From a virus: a DNA stretch of 45,943 bases. The notes under the pieces are model-generated. The model was not told where the DNA came from and made no database searches. It was given only the letters and a program-made list of their open reading frames with translations. The translations under genes were made by a program, and so were the position numbers. The stretch is from positions 1 to 45,943 of the IMG/VR virus record IMGVR_UViG_3300017730_001898. One strand, written 5' to 3'. This document shows positions 7,630-14,787 of the stretch, one piece after another (positions within the stretch are counted from its first letter, which is position 1; each line of letters starts with the position of its first letter).

Positions 7630-8127
7630 ATGAAAATACTAACTGTAGAAAATGACACATACGATATAGATTGTGTACCCGATGAAATAGAAGATATAAG
7701 ATATTGTGTCTTAGATGGAGGCGATCCTGAGTATGTAGATTTTTATTTTTTACCTCTTATATTTTTAGAAAGTTTTCATGCTCCTGCAATATGTTTGCAA
7801 ATAGGAGAATACAATGTACAGATGCCAATGGATTGGAGTATATTGTTATGTGATGAAGATTTAGATGGTATAGAAGTATTACCATTAGCAAGTTTAAACA
7901 ATAGAGGCTTTAGAGTACTTGTGATGAATCCTTTAACAACTAGGATTCCACAAAGTCAGGAAATAGGAATTACCAATGTTTATCAAGACGTTAAATGGTA
8001 TTTTCCTAAATTAAAAAATGGTCATATGTTGGCGGTTCCATTAGAAGATGGACCTAATCCAAAATGTGCGTATTTTGTAAAAGAGGCAAATAAAGTTAAA
8101 GATGTTCAGATAGCAGATCTAGTGTAA
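7630..8127 (+). CDS. Conserved marine-phage hypothetical protein
   Basis: A 165-residue protein preceded by AAAAGGAAAA a few nt upstream of the ATG. The C-terminal half contains MDWSILLCDED and VKWYFPKLKNGHMLAVPLED. I recognise these as strongly conserved in T4-like marine phages, but no function is known to me. There are no membrane segments and no catalytic signature. It lies directly after uvsW, and its stop overlaps the next start (TAATG), so it is probably co-transcribed with uvsW and the two membrane genes that follow. Confidence 0.8.
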   Translation: MKILTVENDTYDIDCVPDEIEDIRYCVLDGGDPEYVDFYFLPLIFLESFHAPAICLQIGEYNVQMPMDWSILLCDEDLDGIEVLPLASLNNRGFRVLVMNPLTTRIPQSQEIGITNVYQDVKWYFPKLKNGHMLAVPLEDGPNPKCAYFVKEANKVKDVQIADLV

Positions 8128-8222
8128 TGTTAGAGTTGTTAATCTGGAGTTTAATAGTTATTACATGGGCATCATATGGTATGCATGTAATAAAAGAGTA
8201 TGTTAGAAACCATATAGAATAG
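8127..8222 (+). CDS. 31-residue single-pass membrane peptide
   Basis: A very short gene whose ATG overlaps the preceding stop (TAATG) and whose stop lies 9 nt before the next ATG. The product has one hydrophobic helix (about residues 3-16, LLIWSLIVITWASY) followed by a basic tail. Tight packing between two genes and the clear amphiphilic pattern support it being real; function is unknown. It may work with the two-helix membrane protein encoded directly downstream. Confidence 0.5.
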   Translation: MLELLIWSLIVITWASYGMHVIKEYVRNHIE

Positions 8223-8231
8223 GAGAATAAA

Positions 8232-8648
8232 ATGAGTAAAATTGAACCAATAATGAAAAAGCCAAGTTTGTTTAGAAGATCTGTAATGGGTCTTGTAAAT
8301 GGTTGGAGACGTGTAATGGATGTGAGATACAATCCGCTAAAGTATATTCCAGATCCTAGTTTGCAGACTTACTTTATGTTAGTGCTGTTTACAGTATGGA
8401 GTGTATTCTTTGGCTTCTTAGCCGCAAATTACTTAGGATTCTTTAACTATAATACAGTTGTAAGTATCTTTATACACGTTGCTATATTACTTCCTTTAGC
8501 ATTTACAAATGCAATTTTTGTTGATGCAGAACGTGATGGTCACAAATGGTTAAAGGAATGGAAAGAAGAACAAAATAGATATACTATTGTTGCTAACAGA
8601 CTCAAAAAAAGTAATTTAACAATTTGGAACCCAAATAAGGAGGCATAA
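8232..8648 (+). CDS. Small membrane protein with two transmembrane helices
   Basis: A 138-residue protein with GGAG upstream of its ATG. It has a basic N-terminal region (about 1-45) and two hydrophobic segments, at about residues 47-70 and 76-95. A charged C-terminal cytoplasmic tail (KWLKEWKEEQNRY) follows. It looks like an inner-membrane protein of the phage early/middle programme. There is no lysis-protein signature, and the position among replication and nucleotide genes argues against a holin. Function is unknown. Confidence 0.75.
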   Translation: MSKIEPIMKKPSLFRRSVMGLVNGWRRVMDVRYNPLKYIPDPSLQTYFMLVLFTVWSVFFGFLAANYLGFFNYNTVVSIFIHVAILLPLAFTNAIFVDAERDGHKWLKEWKEEQNRYTIVANRLKKSNLTIWNPNKEA

Positions 8649-8649
8649 A

Positions 8650-9420
8650 ATGGCAAAGAGAAGATTTAGAATAGAAGGCGGCAGATATGGAGGAGAACTT
8701 GTTTTAGGAGAAGTTAATCCTGCTTTTGCTAGTTACTATGCAGATAAACAAGATGAACTTGTTGATGCAGTTTTAGAAGCAGAAGATTGGGAACCAAAAG
8801 AGGATGAAGATAATGATACATTATTAGATCCAGAGGGATTACCACATCCTGCATTACCTGGTGAAGACTTTTATATGTGGGAAAATGATGGATTTGAACA
8901 TATCAATAGTGCCTATGCAGATGGTGGCTTTACAGTATATGAAGTTCCAGCAGATGGATCAGATGATTATGATCACGAGAAAGAAGTATATGAAGGAGAA
9001 GGGATTCATGTATATGGTAGAGAAGGTGGGTACTTTGGTACTGATGACGAACCAGAAGTTATTAACGAAGAAGACGAAAAAGGCAACAAGTATGTACCTG
9101 TTTTAGCATTTCATAGTTCAGAAAAAGGTGGATTTGGTGCCTGGTTTGTGGAAACAGACGGTGAAGACTTTGATGAATTTAAGTTAGGCTATGGTGTTGT
9201 AGAAACAAATTTAGCAGAATTTATTGATGCAGTTTTTTATGACAAAGTGGAATTAGATACTGATTATGATTACATGGACAGCACCGGTAAAAGTTACGAT
9301 GCCCAAGTAGGCTGGTTAAATATTAAGTGGCATGACAGTCAGGATAACATACACGAAAATATAGATGAATATTTTGAAGAGTTTGATGAAAACGCAGAAT
9401 GGGAAAGGGAAAATAGATGA
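8650..9420 (+). CDS. Highly acidic hypothetical protein
   Basis: A 256-residue soluble protein with about 70 Asp/Glu residues by manual count (roughly 28%) against about 20 Lys/Arg. It begins with a small basic patch (MAKRRFRIEGGRYGG). The rest contains acidic, Tyr/Gly-rich stretches and ends in acidic helices (EYFEEFDENAEW). I recognise no enzyme motif. Strongly acidic phage proteins can mimic DNA to block host nucleases or nucleoid proteins, but that is only a possibility here. GGAGG lies upstream of the ATG, and the stop overlaps the next gene start by 4 nt (ATGA). Confidence 0.75.
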   Translation: MAKRRFRIEGGRYGGELVLGEVNPAFASYYADKQDELVDAVLEAEDWEPKEDEDNDTLLDPEGLPHPALPGEDFYMWENDGFEHINSAYADGGFTVYEVPADGSDDYDHEKEVYEGEGIHVYGREGGYFGTDDEPEVINEEDEKGNKYVPVLAFHSSEKGGFGAWFVETDGEDFDEFKLGYGVVETNLAEFIDAVFYDKVELDTDYDYMDSTGKSYDAQVGWLNIKWHDSQDNIHENIDEYFEEFDENAEWERENR

Positions 9421-10214
9421 AGCGAATTTTAATTTGTGGCCTACCAGGCTCAGGTAAATCTACATTAGCAAGACGTTTGCAAGAAATACTTGGTAATGCT
9501 GTAGTAACAAATGCTGATGAGGTAAGAGAAAAATTTAAAGATTGGGATTTTTCATTAGAAGGCAGAGAGCGACAAATGAAACGTATGCAAGATTATGTTC
9601 GTAAAAGTGTTGCAAAAGGAAATTATGGTATTGCAGACTTTGTATGTCCTACTAATGAGCTCAGAGAAAAGTTTATGCCTGAGTATGTTGTCTGGATGAA
9701 TACTATAGAAGAAGGTAGATTTGAGGATACGAATAAACTGTTTGAAAATCCTACTAAAGATAAAATTAATCTTGAAGTCACTAAAGAGCAATGGTGGTCA
9801 GAAGAAGCAATAGATACAATAGCAAGATTACTAGCAGTTGATATAAAGGATTATGAATTTCAGCCTAAATTGCCTGTAACTCAAATGCTTGGAAGATTCC
9901 AACCTTGGCATGAAGGACACCAAAAATTGTTTGAAAGGGCATTAGCAAAACATGGGCAAGTAGCAGTTATGGTAAGAGATATGCCTTTAACAGAAGATAA
10001 TCCTTGGCAAGTAGACGAAATTTGTGAAAAAATAGAAATAGCACTAGCCGAATTTGCTGGAAAGTTTAGAGTTTATAGTGTACCTAATATAATGAATATT
10101 ACATATGGCAGAGGTGTAGGCTATAAGATTGAAGAAGAAGTTCTTGATGAAGAAACACAAAAAATAAGTGCAACAAAAATCAGAGAACAAATGAGAGATG
10201 ACGGAGAACTTTAA
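9417..10214 (+). CDS. Fusion of APS-kinase-like P-loop domain and NMN-adenylyltransferase-like domain
   Basis: A two-domain enzyme of 265 residues. The N-terminal domain has the P-loop GLPGSGKS at residues 8-15, then a NADEVR motif and the DWDFSLEGRERQ region typical of adenylylsulfate-kinase-like phage proteins. The C-terminal domain (from about residue 155) begins GRFQPWHEGH, an HxGH nucleotidyltransferase signature. It ends with ISATKIR, matching the IS-x-T-x-IR motif of NadM-type NMN adenylyltransferases. Expected chemistry is phosphorylation in the first domain and adenylyl transfer in the second. The real substrates are not shown by sequence, and NAD formation from NMN is the best guess for the second. 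Its ATG overlaps the previous stop, and the next gene overlaps its own end. Confidence 0.8.
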   Translation: MKRILICGLPGSGKSTLARRLQEILGNAVVTNADEVREKFKDWDFSLEGRERQMKRMQDYVRKSVAKGNYGIADFVCPTNELREKFMPEYVVWMNTIEEGRFEDTNKLFENPTKDKINLEVTKEQWWSEEAIDTIARLLAVDIKDYEFQPKLPVTQMLGRFQPWHEGHQKLFERALAKHGQVAVMVRDMPLTEDNPWQVDEICEKIEIALAEFAGKFRVYSVPNIMNITYGRGVGYKIEEEVLDEETQKISATKIREQMRDDGEL

Positions 10215-10630
10215 TGATAATTTTAGTTTACGGACTTCCAGGTTGTGGGAAAACTACTCTAGCAAAAAAATTAATTGCACATTCTAATGGAGATTGTGAC
10301 GTATATCATGCAGACGAAATAAGACAGAAGTTTAATAGAGGAGATCTTTCTATAAATGGTAAGATTAAATTTGCAAAACTTTTAAAAGAACTTGCAGACA
10401 GTAGTAATAAGTCTAATCAAATAATAGACTTTGTAGCACCTACAAAAAATATGAGAGAAGTAATTAATGCAGATTTAAATATATGGGTTAATACAAAGGA
10501 AATTAGTCCATATAAAAAAACAAATGAAATATTTGATATAGAAAAATATGGTAATGTATATGAATACAACGATCATGAAAGTGATCACATGTCAGATATT
10601 TTGCAAATTATACAAGGTTGGAGGTTATGA
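10214..10630 (+). CDS. APS-kinase-like P-loop kinase
   Basis: A 138-residue single-domain P-loop protein with Walker A GLPGCGKT at residues 7-14, an HADEIRQKF segment and an IIDFVAP stretch. These match the N-terminal domain of the preceding fusion protein, so the two genes are probably tandem paralogues. It is shorter than cellular APS kinases (about 200). It could phosphorylate a nucleotide or other small molecule; the annotation adenylylsulfate kinase is by family resemblance only. It sits in the chain of overlapping genes leading to metK. Confidence 0.75.
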   Translation: MIILVYGLPGCGKTTLAKKLIAHSNGDCDVYHADEIRQKFNRGDLSINGKIKFAKLLKELADSSNKSNQIIDFVAPTKNMREVINADLNIWVNTKEISPYKKTNEIFDIEKYGNVYEYNDHESDHMSDILQIIQGWRL

Positions 10631-10920
10631 ATACTGATGGTCATCCTGCTTATACGAGGTATCCACACTTGATGGGAAAAAATTATTATGGTGTTGCTGG
10701 AGATTATATTAACAGCGAAGATAATTTAAGATTTACACCATGGAAAAAAACATTTGCATTTACACCTAAAATTACTGTAAGTGGTAAAAAAGTTTGGTTT
10801 AAGAAAATATATAAAAGGAAAAGATGGCTTAATGTAGAACCACCACAATTTCCTGTAAACAGTTTCAATAAAACGGAATATGCAGAATGGGACGATATAT
10901 TAAATTTAAAAATGAGGTAA
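10627..10920 (+). CDS. Small basic hypothetical protein
   Basis: A 97-residue protein starting at the ATG that overlaps the previous stop (ATGA), with GGAGG at 10619-10624. It is rich in aromatic and Lys residues (KKVWFKKIYKRKRWL). No family is recognised. It ends 3 nt before metK and is therefore in the same operon. Confidence 0.6.
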   Translation: MNTDGHPAYTRYPHLMGKNYYGVAGDYINSEDNLRFTPWKKTFAFTPKITVSGKKVWFKKIYKRKRWLNVEPPQFPVNSFNKTEYAEWDDILNLKMR

Positions 10921-10923
10921 AAT

Positions 10924-12030
10924 ATGTACGAATTTACAAGTGAAAGTGTCAGTAGTGGGCACCCTGATAAAATAGCAGACAAAATATCTGATGCCGTAGC
11001 AACATATTTAATAGATAAAAATATTAATCACAGAGCGGCAGTAGAAACTTTGGTAACCACAAATATGGTTACACTTGCAGGAGAATATAAAAGCAATAAA
11101 TTTAATAAAGATGAAATTGAAGATATTGTTAGAGCAATAGTGCAAGATATAGGTTATGAGCAAGACGGATTTCATTGGGAAAGACTAAAAGTTTATAATG
11201 AACTACATGGGCAAAGTCCAGATATTGCATTAGGAACAGATGATTTTGGTGCAGGTGACCAAGGACTTATGTTTGGTTATGCATGTAACGAGACACCTAA
11301 CTACATGCCTAGTGCAATTTTTTATAGCCATGAGATACTTAAAGTATTAGAAGATGAAAGACGTAAAGGAGATACTTTACTTAACTCTTCATGGTTAGGA
11401 CCAGACAGTAAAGCACAGGTAACCTTTAATTACGACTCTGTTGGCAAACCTATTGATATTAAATCGATTGTTTGTAGTACTCAACATAGTGACGACCTAA
11501 GCATAGAAGAGGTCAGACAACGTGTAATAGACATTATATTGCCTGTAGTAATAGAAAAAATAAATCCAAATACTGTATGGCATATAAATCCAACTGGCAG
11601 ATTTGTAATAGGCGGACCAGATGGTGACACAGGATTGACTGGTAGAAAAATTATTGTTGATACTTATGGAGGTTACGCACCACATGGTGGCGGAGCATTT
11701 AGTGGTAAAGATTGTACAAAAGTAGATAGAAGTGCCGCCTACATGGCTAGATATCTAGCAAAAAATGTAGTTGCAAGTAGTAAAGCAGAAAACTGTACAA
11801 TACAGTTAAGTTATGCTATTGGTATAAAACAACCTACAAGTGTATATGTATATGCAGATGGAAAAGTAAGGCAGGATATTGCAGACGAAATTATTGCTAA
11901 AGTTGATCTTACACCTAAAGGTATTATAGATAAGTTCGATTTATTTAATTTAGACTTAACAGAAACAACAAATTATGGACATTTTGGTAAAGCAAGTATG
12001 CCATGGGAACAGATAGACTTATGGACATAA
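10924..12030 (+). CDS. metK: S-adenosylmethionine synthetase
   Basis: Makes S-adenosylmethionine from methionine and ATP in the cytoplasm. The 368-residue protein is slightly shorter than E. coli MetK (384) but keeps the signatures. The N-terminal ESVSSGHPDKIADKISDAV carries the ATP-binding and metal-binding residues. In the middle it has the GDTGLTGRK motif, and the GGGAFSGKDCTKVDRSAAY segment forms the active-site lysine/aspartate region. A phage-encoded copy would raise SAM supply for methylation or other SAM-dependent reactions, or compensate for a phage SAM-degrading enzyme (none is seen here). It overlaps the next gene, adenine phosphoribosyltransferase. Confidence 0.95.
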   Translation: MYEFTSESVSSGHPDKIADKISDAVATYLIDKNINHRAAVETLVTTNMVTLAGEYKSNKFNKDEIEDIVRAIVQDIGYEQDGFHWERLKVYNELHGQSPDIALGTDDFGAGDQGLMFGYACNETPNYMPSAIFYSHEILKVLEDERRKGDTLLNSSWLGPDSKAQVTFNYDSVGKPIDIKSIVCSTQHSDDLSIEEVRQRVIDIILPVVIEKINPNTVWHINPTGRFVIGGPDGDTGLTGRKIIVDTYGGYAPHGGGAFSGKDCTKVDRSAAYMARYLAKNVVASSKAENCTIQLSYAIGIKQPTSVYVYADGKVRQDIADEIIAKVDLTPKGIIDKFDLFNLDLTETTNYGHFGKASMPWEQIDLWT

Positions 12031-12560
12031 AAGATAGTATAAGAACAGTACCAGACTTTCCTGTAGAAGGAATACAGTTTAGAGACATCACAAGCATGTT
12101 AGAACGCCCAGAAGCGTTCAACAAAGCATTAATAAGTATGAGTAGTGCATGTATGTCCTTTAATGCTACTAAAATTGTTGCAATAGAAAGCAGAGGGTTT
12201 ATATTTGGTTCTCCTTTAGCAAGAGATATGGAATTACCGTTAATATTGGCAAGAAAGCCTGGTAAGTTACCTAACCCTACATATCAGAGAAGTTATGAAT
12301 TAGAATATGGCAAAGCAACGTTGCATATACAACAAAATACAAATTTACAACCTAGTGATAAAATAGTTATAGTTGATGACCTTATTGCTACAGGAGGAAC
12401 AGCAAGAGCATTAGCAAGTTTAATATCTCAATGTTGGAATATACCTAAAGAAAATATTTTAGTTTTGGCTGTGATAGACTTGCCCGATTTAGGTGGAAGT
12501 GCTATAATAAAGGAGCAAGGATTTAATGTGGAAACACTTGTAGAATTTCAAGGAGAATGA
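12021..12560 (+). CDS. apt: Adenine phosphoribosyltransferase
   Basis: Converts adenine and PRPP to AMP plus pyrophosphate (purine salvage). The 179-residue length is normal for Apt. Signatures are an N-terminal SIRTVPDFPVEGIQFRDITS, a KIVAIESRGFIFGSPLA segment, and the PRPP-binding loop IVIVDDLIATGGTA at about residues 114-127. The ATG at 12021 was preferred over the in-frame ATG at 12003 because Apt proteins usually start just before the xIRTxPDFP motif; the start lies within the last codons of metK. Beside metK it could recycle adenine released from SAM by-products, which is an inference. Confidence 0.92.
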   Translation: MDIKDSIRTVPDFPVEGIQFRDITSMLERPEAFNKALISMSSACMSFNATKIVAIESRGFIFGSPLARDMELPLILARKPGKLPNPTYQRSYELEYGKATLHIQQNTNLQPSDKIVIVDDLIATGGTARALASLISQCWNIPKENILVLAVIDLPDLGGSAIIKEQGFNVETLVEFQGE

Positions 12561-13108
12561 AAACTTTAATTATTGGAAATTTTAGAACAGGTAGTTGGTA
12601 CCTGCACAATAGATATGAGTCACAAGGATTTATGGGACTTGGCGAAATACTTTTTAATTTAGACAATAATGCAGAAGATAAAATAAATAAATTTAAGCAA
12701 AGATCAAACGTAGTAGCAAAATTACATCCTAGTCAGTTAGATACAGATAATTTGAATACTTATTATAGGATTTGTGAATTAGCAGATGAAATTATTTATT
12801 TACAAAGGCAAGACACAAGACAACAAGTAATCAGTTTTGCAGTAGCAAAAGAACAATTTAACAAAGATGATAAAACACCTTGGTTGAGAAATAGAAAAAT
12901 ATTTGAAAATAATTTATCAGATAAAATACTAGATGATGTATTTGAAAGATTGGATAAAAATAATAATTTGATACATAAAATATACGAAAAATTTCCTAGT
13001 AAAGTAATTACACTCGAAAAGGACTTGACCTATGAGCCATATCCTAATAAGTATAATTATAAAGGAAAATGGCAACCGCCTTATAATTTTAAAATGTTAG
13101 GACAATAA
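12557..13108 (+). CDS. Sulfotransferase-like protein
   Basis: A 183-residue protein. It begins IIGNFRTGSWYL, resembling the 5'-phosphosulfate-binding loop of sulfotransferases (R-S/T-GS-x-x-L). It later has a YLQRQDTRQQVISFAVAKEQ segment, like the R-x-D-x-x-x-Q-x-x-S 3'-phosphate-binding region. It is shorter than cellular sulfotransferases (250-300). If active it would use PAPS, the product of APS kinase, and APS-kinase-like genes lie 2 kb upstream. Its acceptor is unknown. The start overlaps the apt stop by 4 nt (ATGA) and is preceded by AAGGAGA. Confidence 0.65.
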   Translation: MKTLIIGNFRTGSWYLHNRYESQGFMGLGEILFNLDNNAEDKINKFKQRSNVVAKLHPSQLDTDNLNTYYRICELADEIIYLQRQDTRQQVISFAVAKEQFNKDDKTPWLRNRKIFENNLSDKILDDVFERLDKNNNLIHKIYEKFPSKVITLEKDLTYEPYPNKYNYKGKWQPPYNFKMLGQ

Positions 13109-13576
13109 ATGGCTAAAAAACCGCAAATACCATTAAAAGATATTATGTCAGCAATTGACAAAAAAGACAGAAAGTTTTATAATAACTTATCTGAGGAAGG
13201 TAAAAAAGCCTTTAGTGCCTGGATGATGATGCGATATTGCAGTAGTGTACAAGGCAGAAATGCGGCAGATTACATTTTTATGACAAATGAATGTGTAAAT
13301 TATCAGTTTAGTGAAGTAAGTAAACATCCAGAACTACAATGGTTATTATTAAGTGTTTGTGGTGTAGGTTCAGTACAATTTCATCCATATATAAAACCGC
13401 CTAACAGCAGAAAGAAAAAAAGTAAAGTATTTGATTTTATATATGAAACTTTTCCGCATATGAAAGCAGAAGATATAAACAACTTAATAGAAATAAACAG
13501 CAAAGAAGAATTAAAAGAATTAGCAAAGGCACACGGATACGATGACAAAACTATCAAAGACATCTTCGGAAAGTAA
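13109..13576 (+). CDS. Conserved phage protein, possibly clamp-loader related
   Basis: A 155-residue protein starting 1 nt after the previous stop. It contains DKKDRKFYNNLSEEGKKAF, HPELQWLLLSVCGVG and IKPPNSRKKKSK, which I recognise as conserved among T4-like marine phages. It is sometimes thought to correspond to the small clamp-loader subunit (gp62), but I cannot confirm that from the sequence, and gp44 and gp45 are not in this window. It overlaps the start of the zinc-finger gene. A perfect sigma70-type promoter sequence lies inside its 5' part. Confidence 0.6.
   Translation: MAKKPQIPLKDIMSAIDKKDRKFYNNLSEEGKKAFSAWMMMRYCSSVQGRNAADYIFMTNECVNYQFSEVSKHPELQWLLLSVCGVGSVQFHPYIKPPNSRKKKSKVFDFIYETFPHMKAEDINNLIEINSKEELKELAKAHGYDDKTIKDIFGK
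13155..13183 (+). promoter_or_regulatory. Internal consensus promoter candidate
   Basis: TTGACA at 13155-13160, a 17-nt spacer and TATAAT at 13178-13183, all perfect, inside the coding sequence starting at 13109. It could boost the downstream zinc-finger, MazG-like and DnaE-like genes. The same bases encode a conserved-looking protein segment, so it may be chance. Confidence 0.45.
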
Positions 13577-14243
13577 CACTTGTAAATGGTGTGGAAAAAC
13601 TTTCATGAGTGAAAGAACTTTAAGTGCTCATATGTGTGTAAAGAAAAAACGTTGGGCAGATAAAGACTTAACACACATAAGATTAGGCTACAGAGTGTTT
13701 CAAATGTTTTATGAACTTAATACTACAGCAAGTAAATCAAAGAGTATGGAAGATTTTATAAAAAGTCAATACTATGAAGGGTTTACAAAGTTTGGTAGAA
13801 GTTGTATTGTAAATGAATATTTACAGCCTGAGCAGTTTGCAGAATGGTTAATTAAAGAAGGTAAAAAATTAGCAGACTGGAGTAAGGATAAAATGTATGA
13901 TGAATACTTATTAACTTATGTAAAAAAAGAACCAGGACTTAAAGCATTAGAAAGAACTATAATTTATTTTAATGAATGGAGTGAAGAATCTGATAATGAT
14001 TGGCAGGATTATTTTAAAGTGGTTACTCCTGCAAGAGCAGTTCATGATATTAGAAGTGCAAAAGTAAGTCCTTGGGTATTGTATTTAAGTGAAACAGGTG
14101 GTGAATTGCTTACAAGATTTAACGATGAGCAGGTTAAAATGATTCAACATGTAATAGATACAACATTTTGGATGAAACATTTTGGACATAATAGAGAAGA
14201 AGTATTAGAAATAAAGGAAACATGCGAGGTAGCAGGAATATGA
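13542..14243 (+). CDS. Zinc-finger protein conserved in T4-like marine phages
   Basis: A 233-residue protein. A CxxC...H...C finger near the N-terminus (CKWCGKTF, then SAHMCVKK) is probably zinc-binding and may contact nucleic acid. The rest contains KFGRSCI, SPWVLYLSETGGELL and NDEQVKMI segments that I recognise as conserved in cyanophages and relatives. The function has not been established to my knowledge. It starts within the upstream gene (35-nt overlap) and overlaps the MazG-like gene. A DNA or RNA metabolism role fits the neighbourhood. Confidence 0.8.
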   Translation: MTKLSKTSSESNTCKWCGKTFMSERTLSAHMCVKKKRWADKDLTHIRLGYRVFQMFYELNTTASKSKSMEDFIKSQYYEGFTKFGRSCIVNEYLQPEQFAEWLIKEGKKLADWSKDKMYDEYLLTYVKKEPGLKALERTIIYFNEWSEESDNDWQDYFKVVTPARAVHDIRSAKVSPWVLYLSETGGELLTRFNDEQVKMIQHVIDTTFWMKHFGHNREEVLEIKETCEVAGI

Positions 14244-14530
14244 AAGAGTTAATTGAAAAAACGTCACAATGGCATCATGATAGAAACTTAATTGATGGTG
14301 CAACAAGTAAAGACCAGGTACTTAAATTGATACAAGAAGTTGGAGAACTTTCAGATAGTGTATGTAAAGGAGAAGATGTAAAAGATGATATAGGAGATTG
14401 TCTTGTTATTCTGATCAACATCGCAGAAAGGGAAGGCACAACTTTAGAAGAATGTCTAGCAGTAGCATATGAAGATATTAAAGATAGAAAAGGTCGTATG
14501 GTAGACGGAATATTTGTAAAAGAAGAATGA
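14240..14530 (+). CDS. MazG-like nucleotide pyrophosphohydrolase
   Basis: A 96-residue all-alpha NTP pyrophosphohydrolase. The metal-binding pattern is visible as IQEVGELSD and, one helix later, DDIGDCLVILIN. Family members hydrolyse (d)NTPs to NMPs and pyrophosphate. In phages they are thought to adjust nucleotide pools or alarmone levels. The ATG at 14240 overlaps the upstream stop (ATGA); an in-frame ATG at 14222, with AAGGAA 4 nt before it, is an alternative. A second MazG-like gene follows with a 4-nt overlap. Confidence 0.85.
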   Translation: MKELIEKTSQWHHDRNLIDGATSKDQVLKLIQEVGELSDSVCKGEDVKDDIGDCLVILINIAEREGTTLEECLAVAYEDIKDRKGRMVDGIFVKEE

Positions 14531-14787
14531 ATAAGAAACAAGAATTACTTACAATAACAATGGAAGAGTGCGGAGAACTGGTACAGGCATGTAGTAAACT
14601 AATCCGTTTTGAAGACGACAGATGTCCTGAAGATTTAAAAAATTTACAAGATGAAGTTGGTGATTTAATATGTATGATTGAATTATTAAAAAGAGATGGA
14701 TTTGTAACAGAAGAACAAATACAAGATAGAAAGTTATTAAAGGAACAAAAATTAATGAAGTGGAGTAAGTTATTCAATGAAGTTTGA
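14527..14787 (+). CDS. Second MazG-like pyrophosphohydrolase
   Basis: An 86-residue single-domain protein with TMEECGELVQA and LQDEVGDLICMI, the paired EExxE / ExxD metal-binding helices of the MazG/dUTPase-like all-alpha superfamily. It differs from the preceding copy in sequence and may act on another nucleotide. It overlaps both neighbours by a few nt, giving a coupled pair. Confidence 0.82.
   Translation: MNKKQELLTITMEECGELVQACSKLIRFEDDRCPEDLKNLQDEVGDLICMIELLKRDGFVTEEQIQDRKLLKEQKLMKWSKLFNEV

Noticed and set aside
8861-9106. 81-residue + frame inside the acidic gene
   Set aside because: Met/Lys-rich frame-shifted shadow of the gene at 8650; no ribosome-binding site.
9890-10200. HxGH domain as ATP sulfurylase completing a sulfate-activation pathway with the APS-kinase-like domain
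   Set aside because: GRFQPWHEGH and ISATKIR fit NMN-adenylyltransferase-type enzymes better than sulfurylases.
12003-12560. Longer start for adenine phosphoribosyltransferase at 12003
   Set aside because: Six extra residues ahead of the usual Apt N-terminus and deeper overlap with metK; ATG at 12021 fits the family better.
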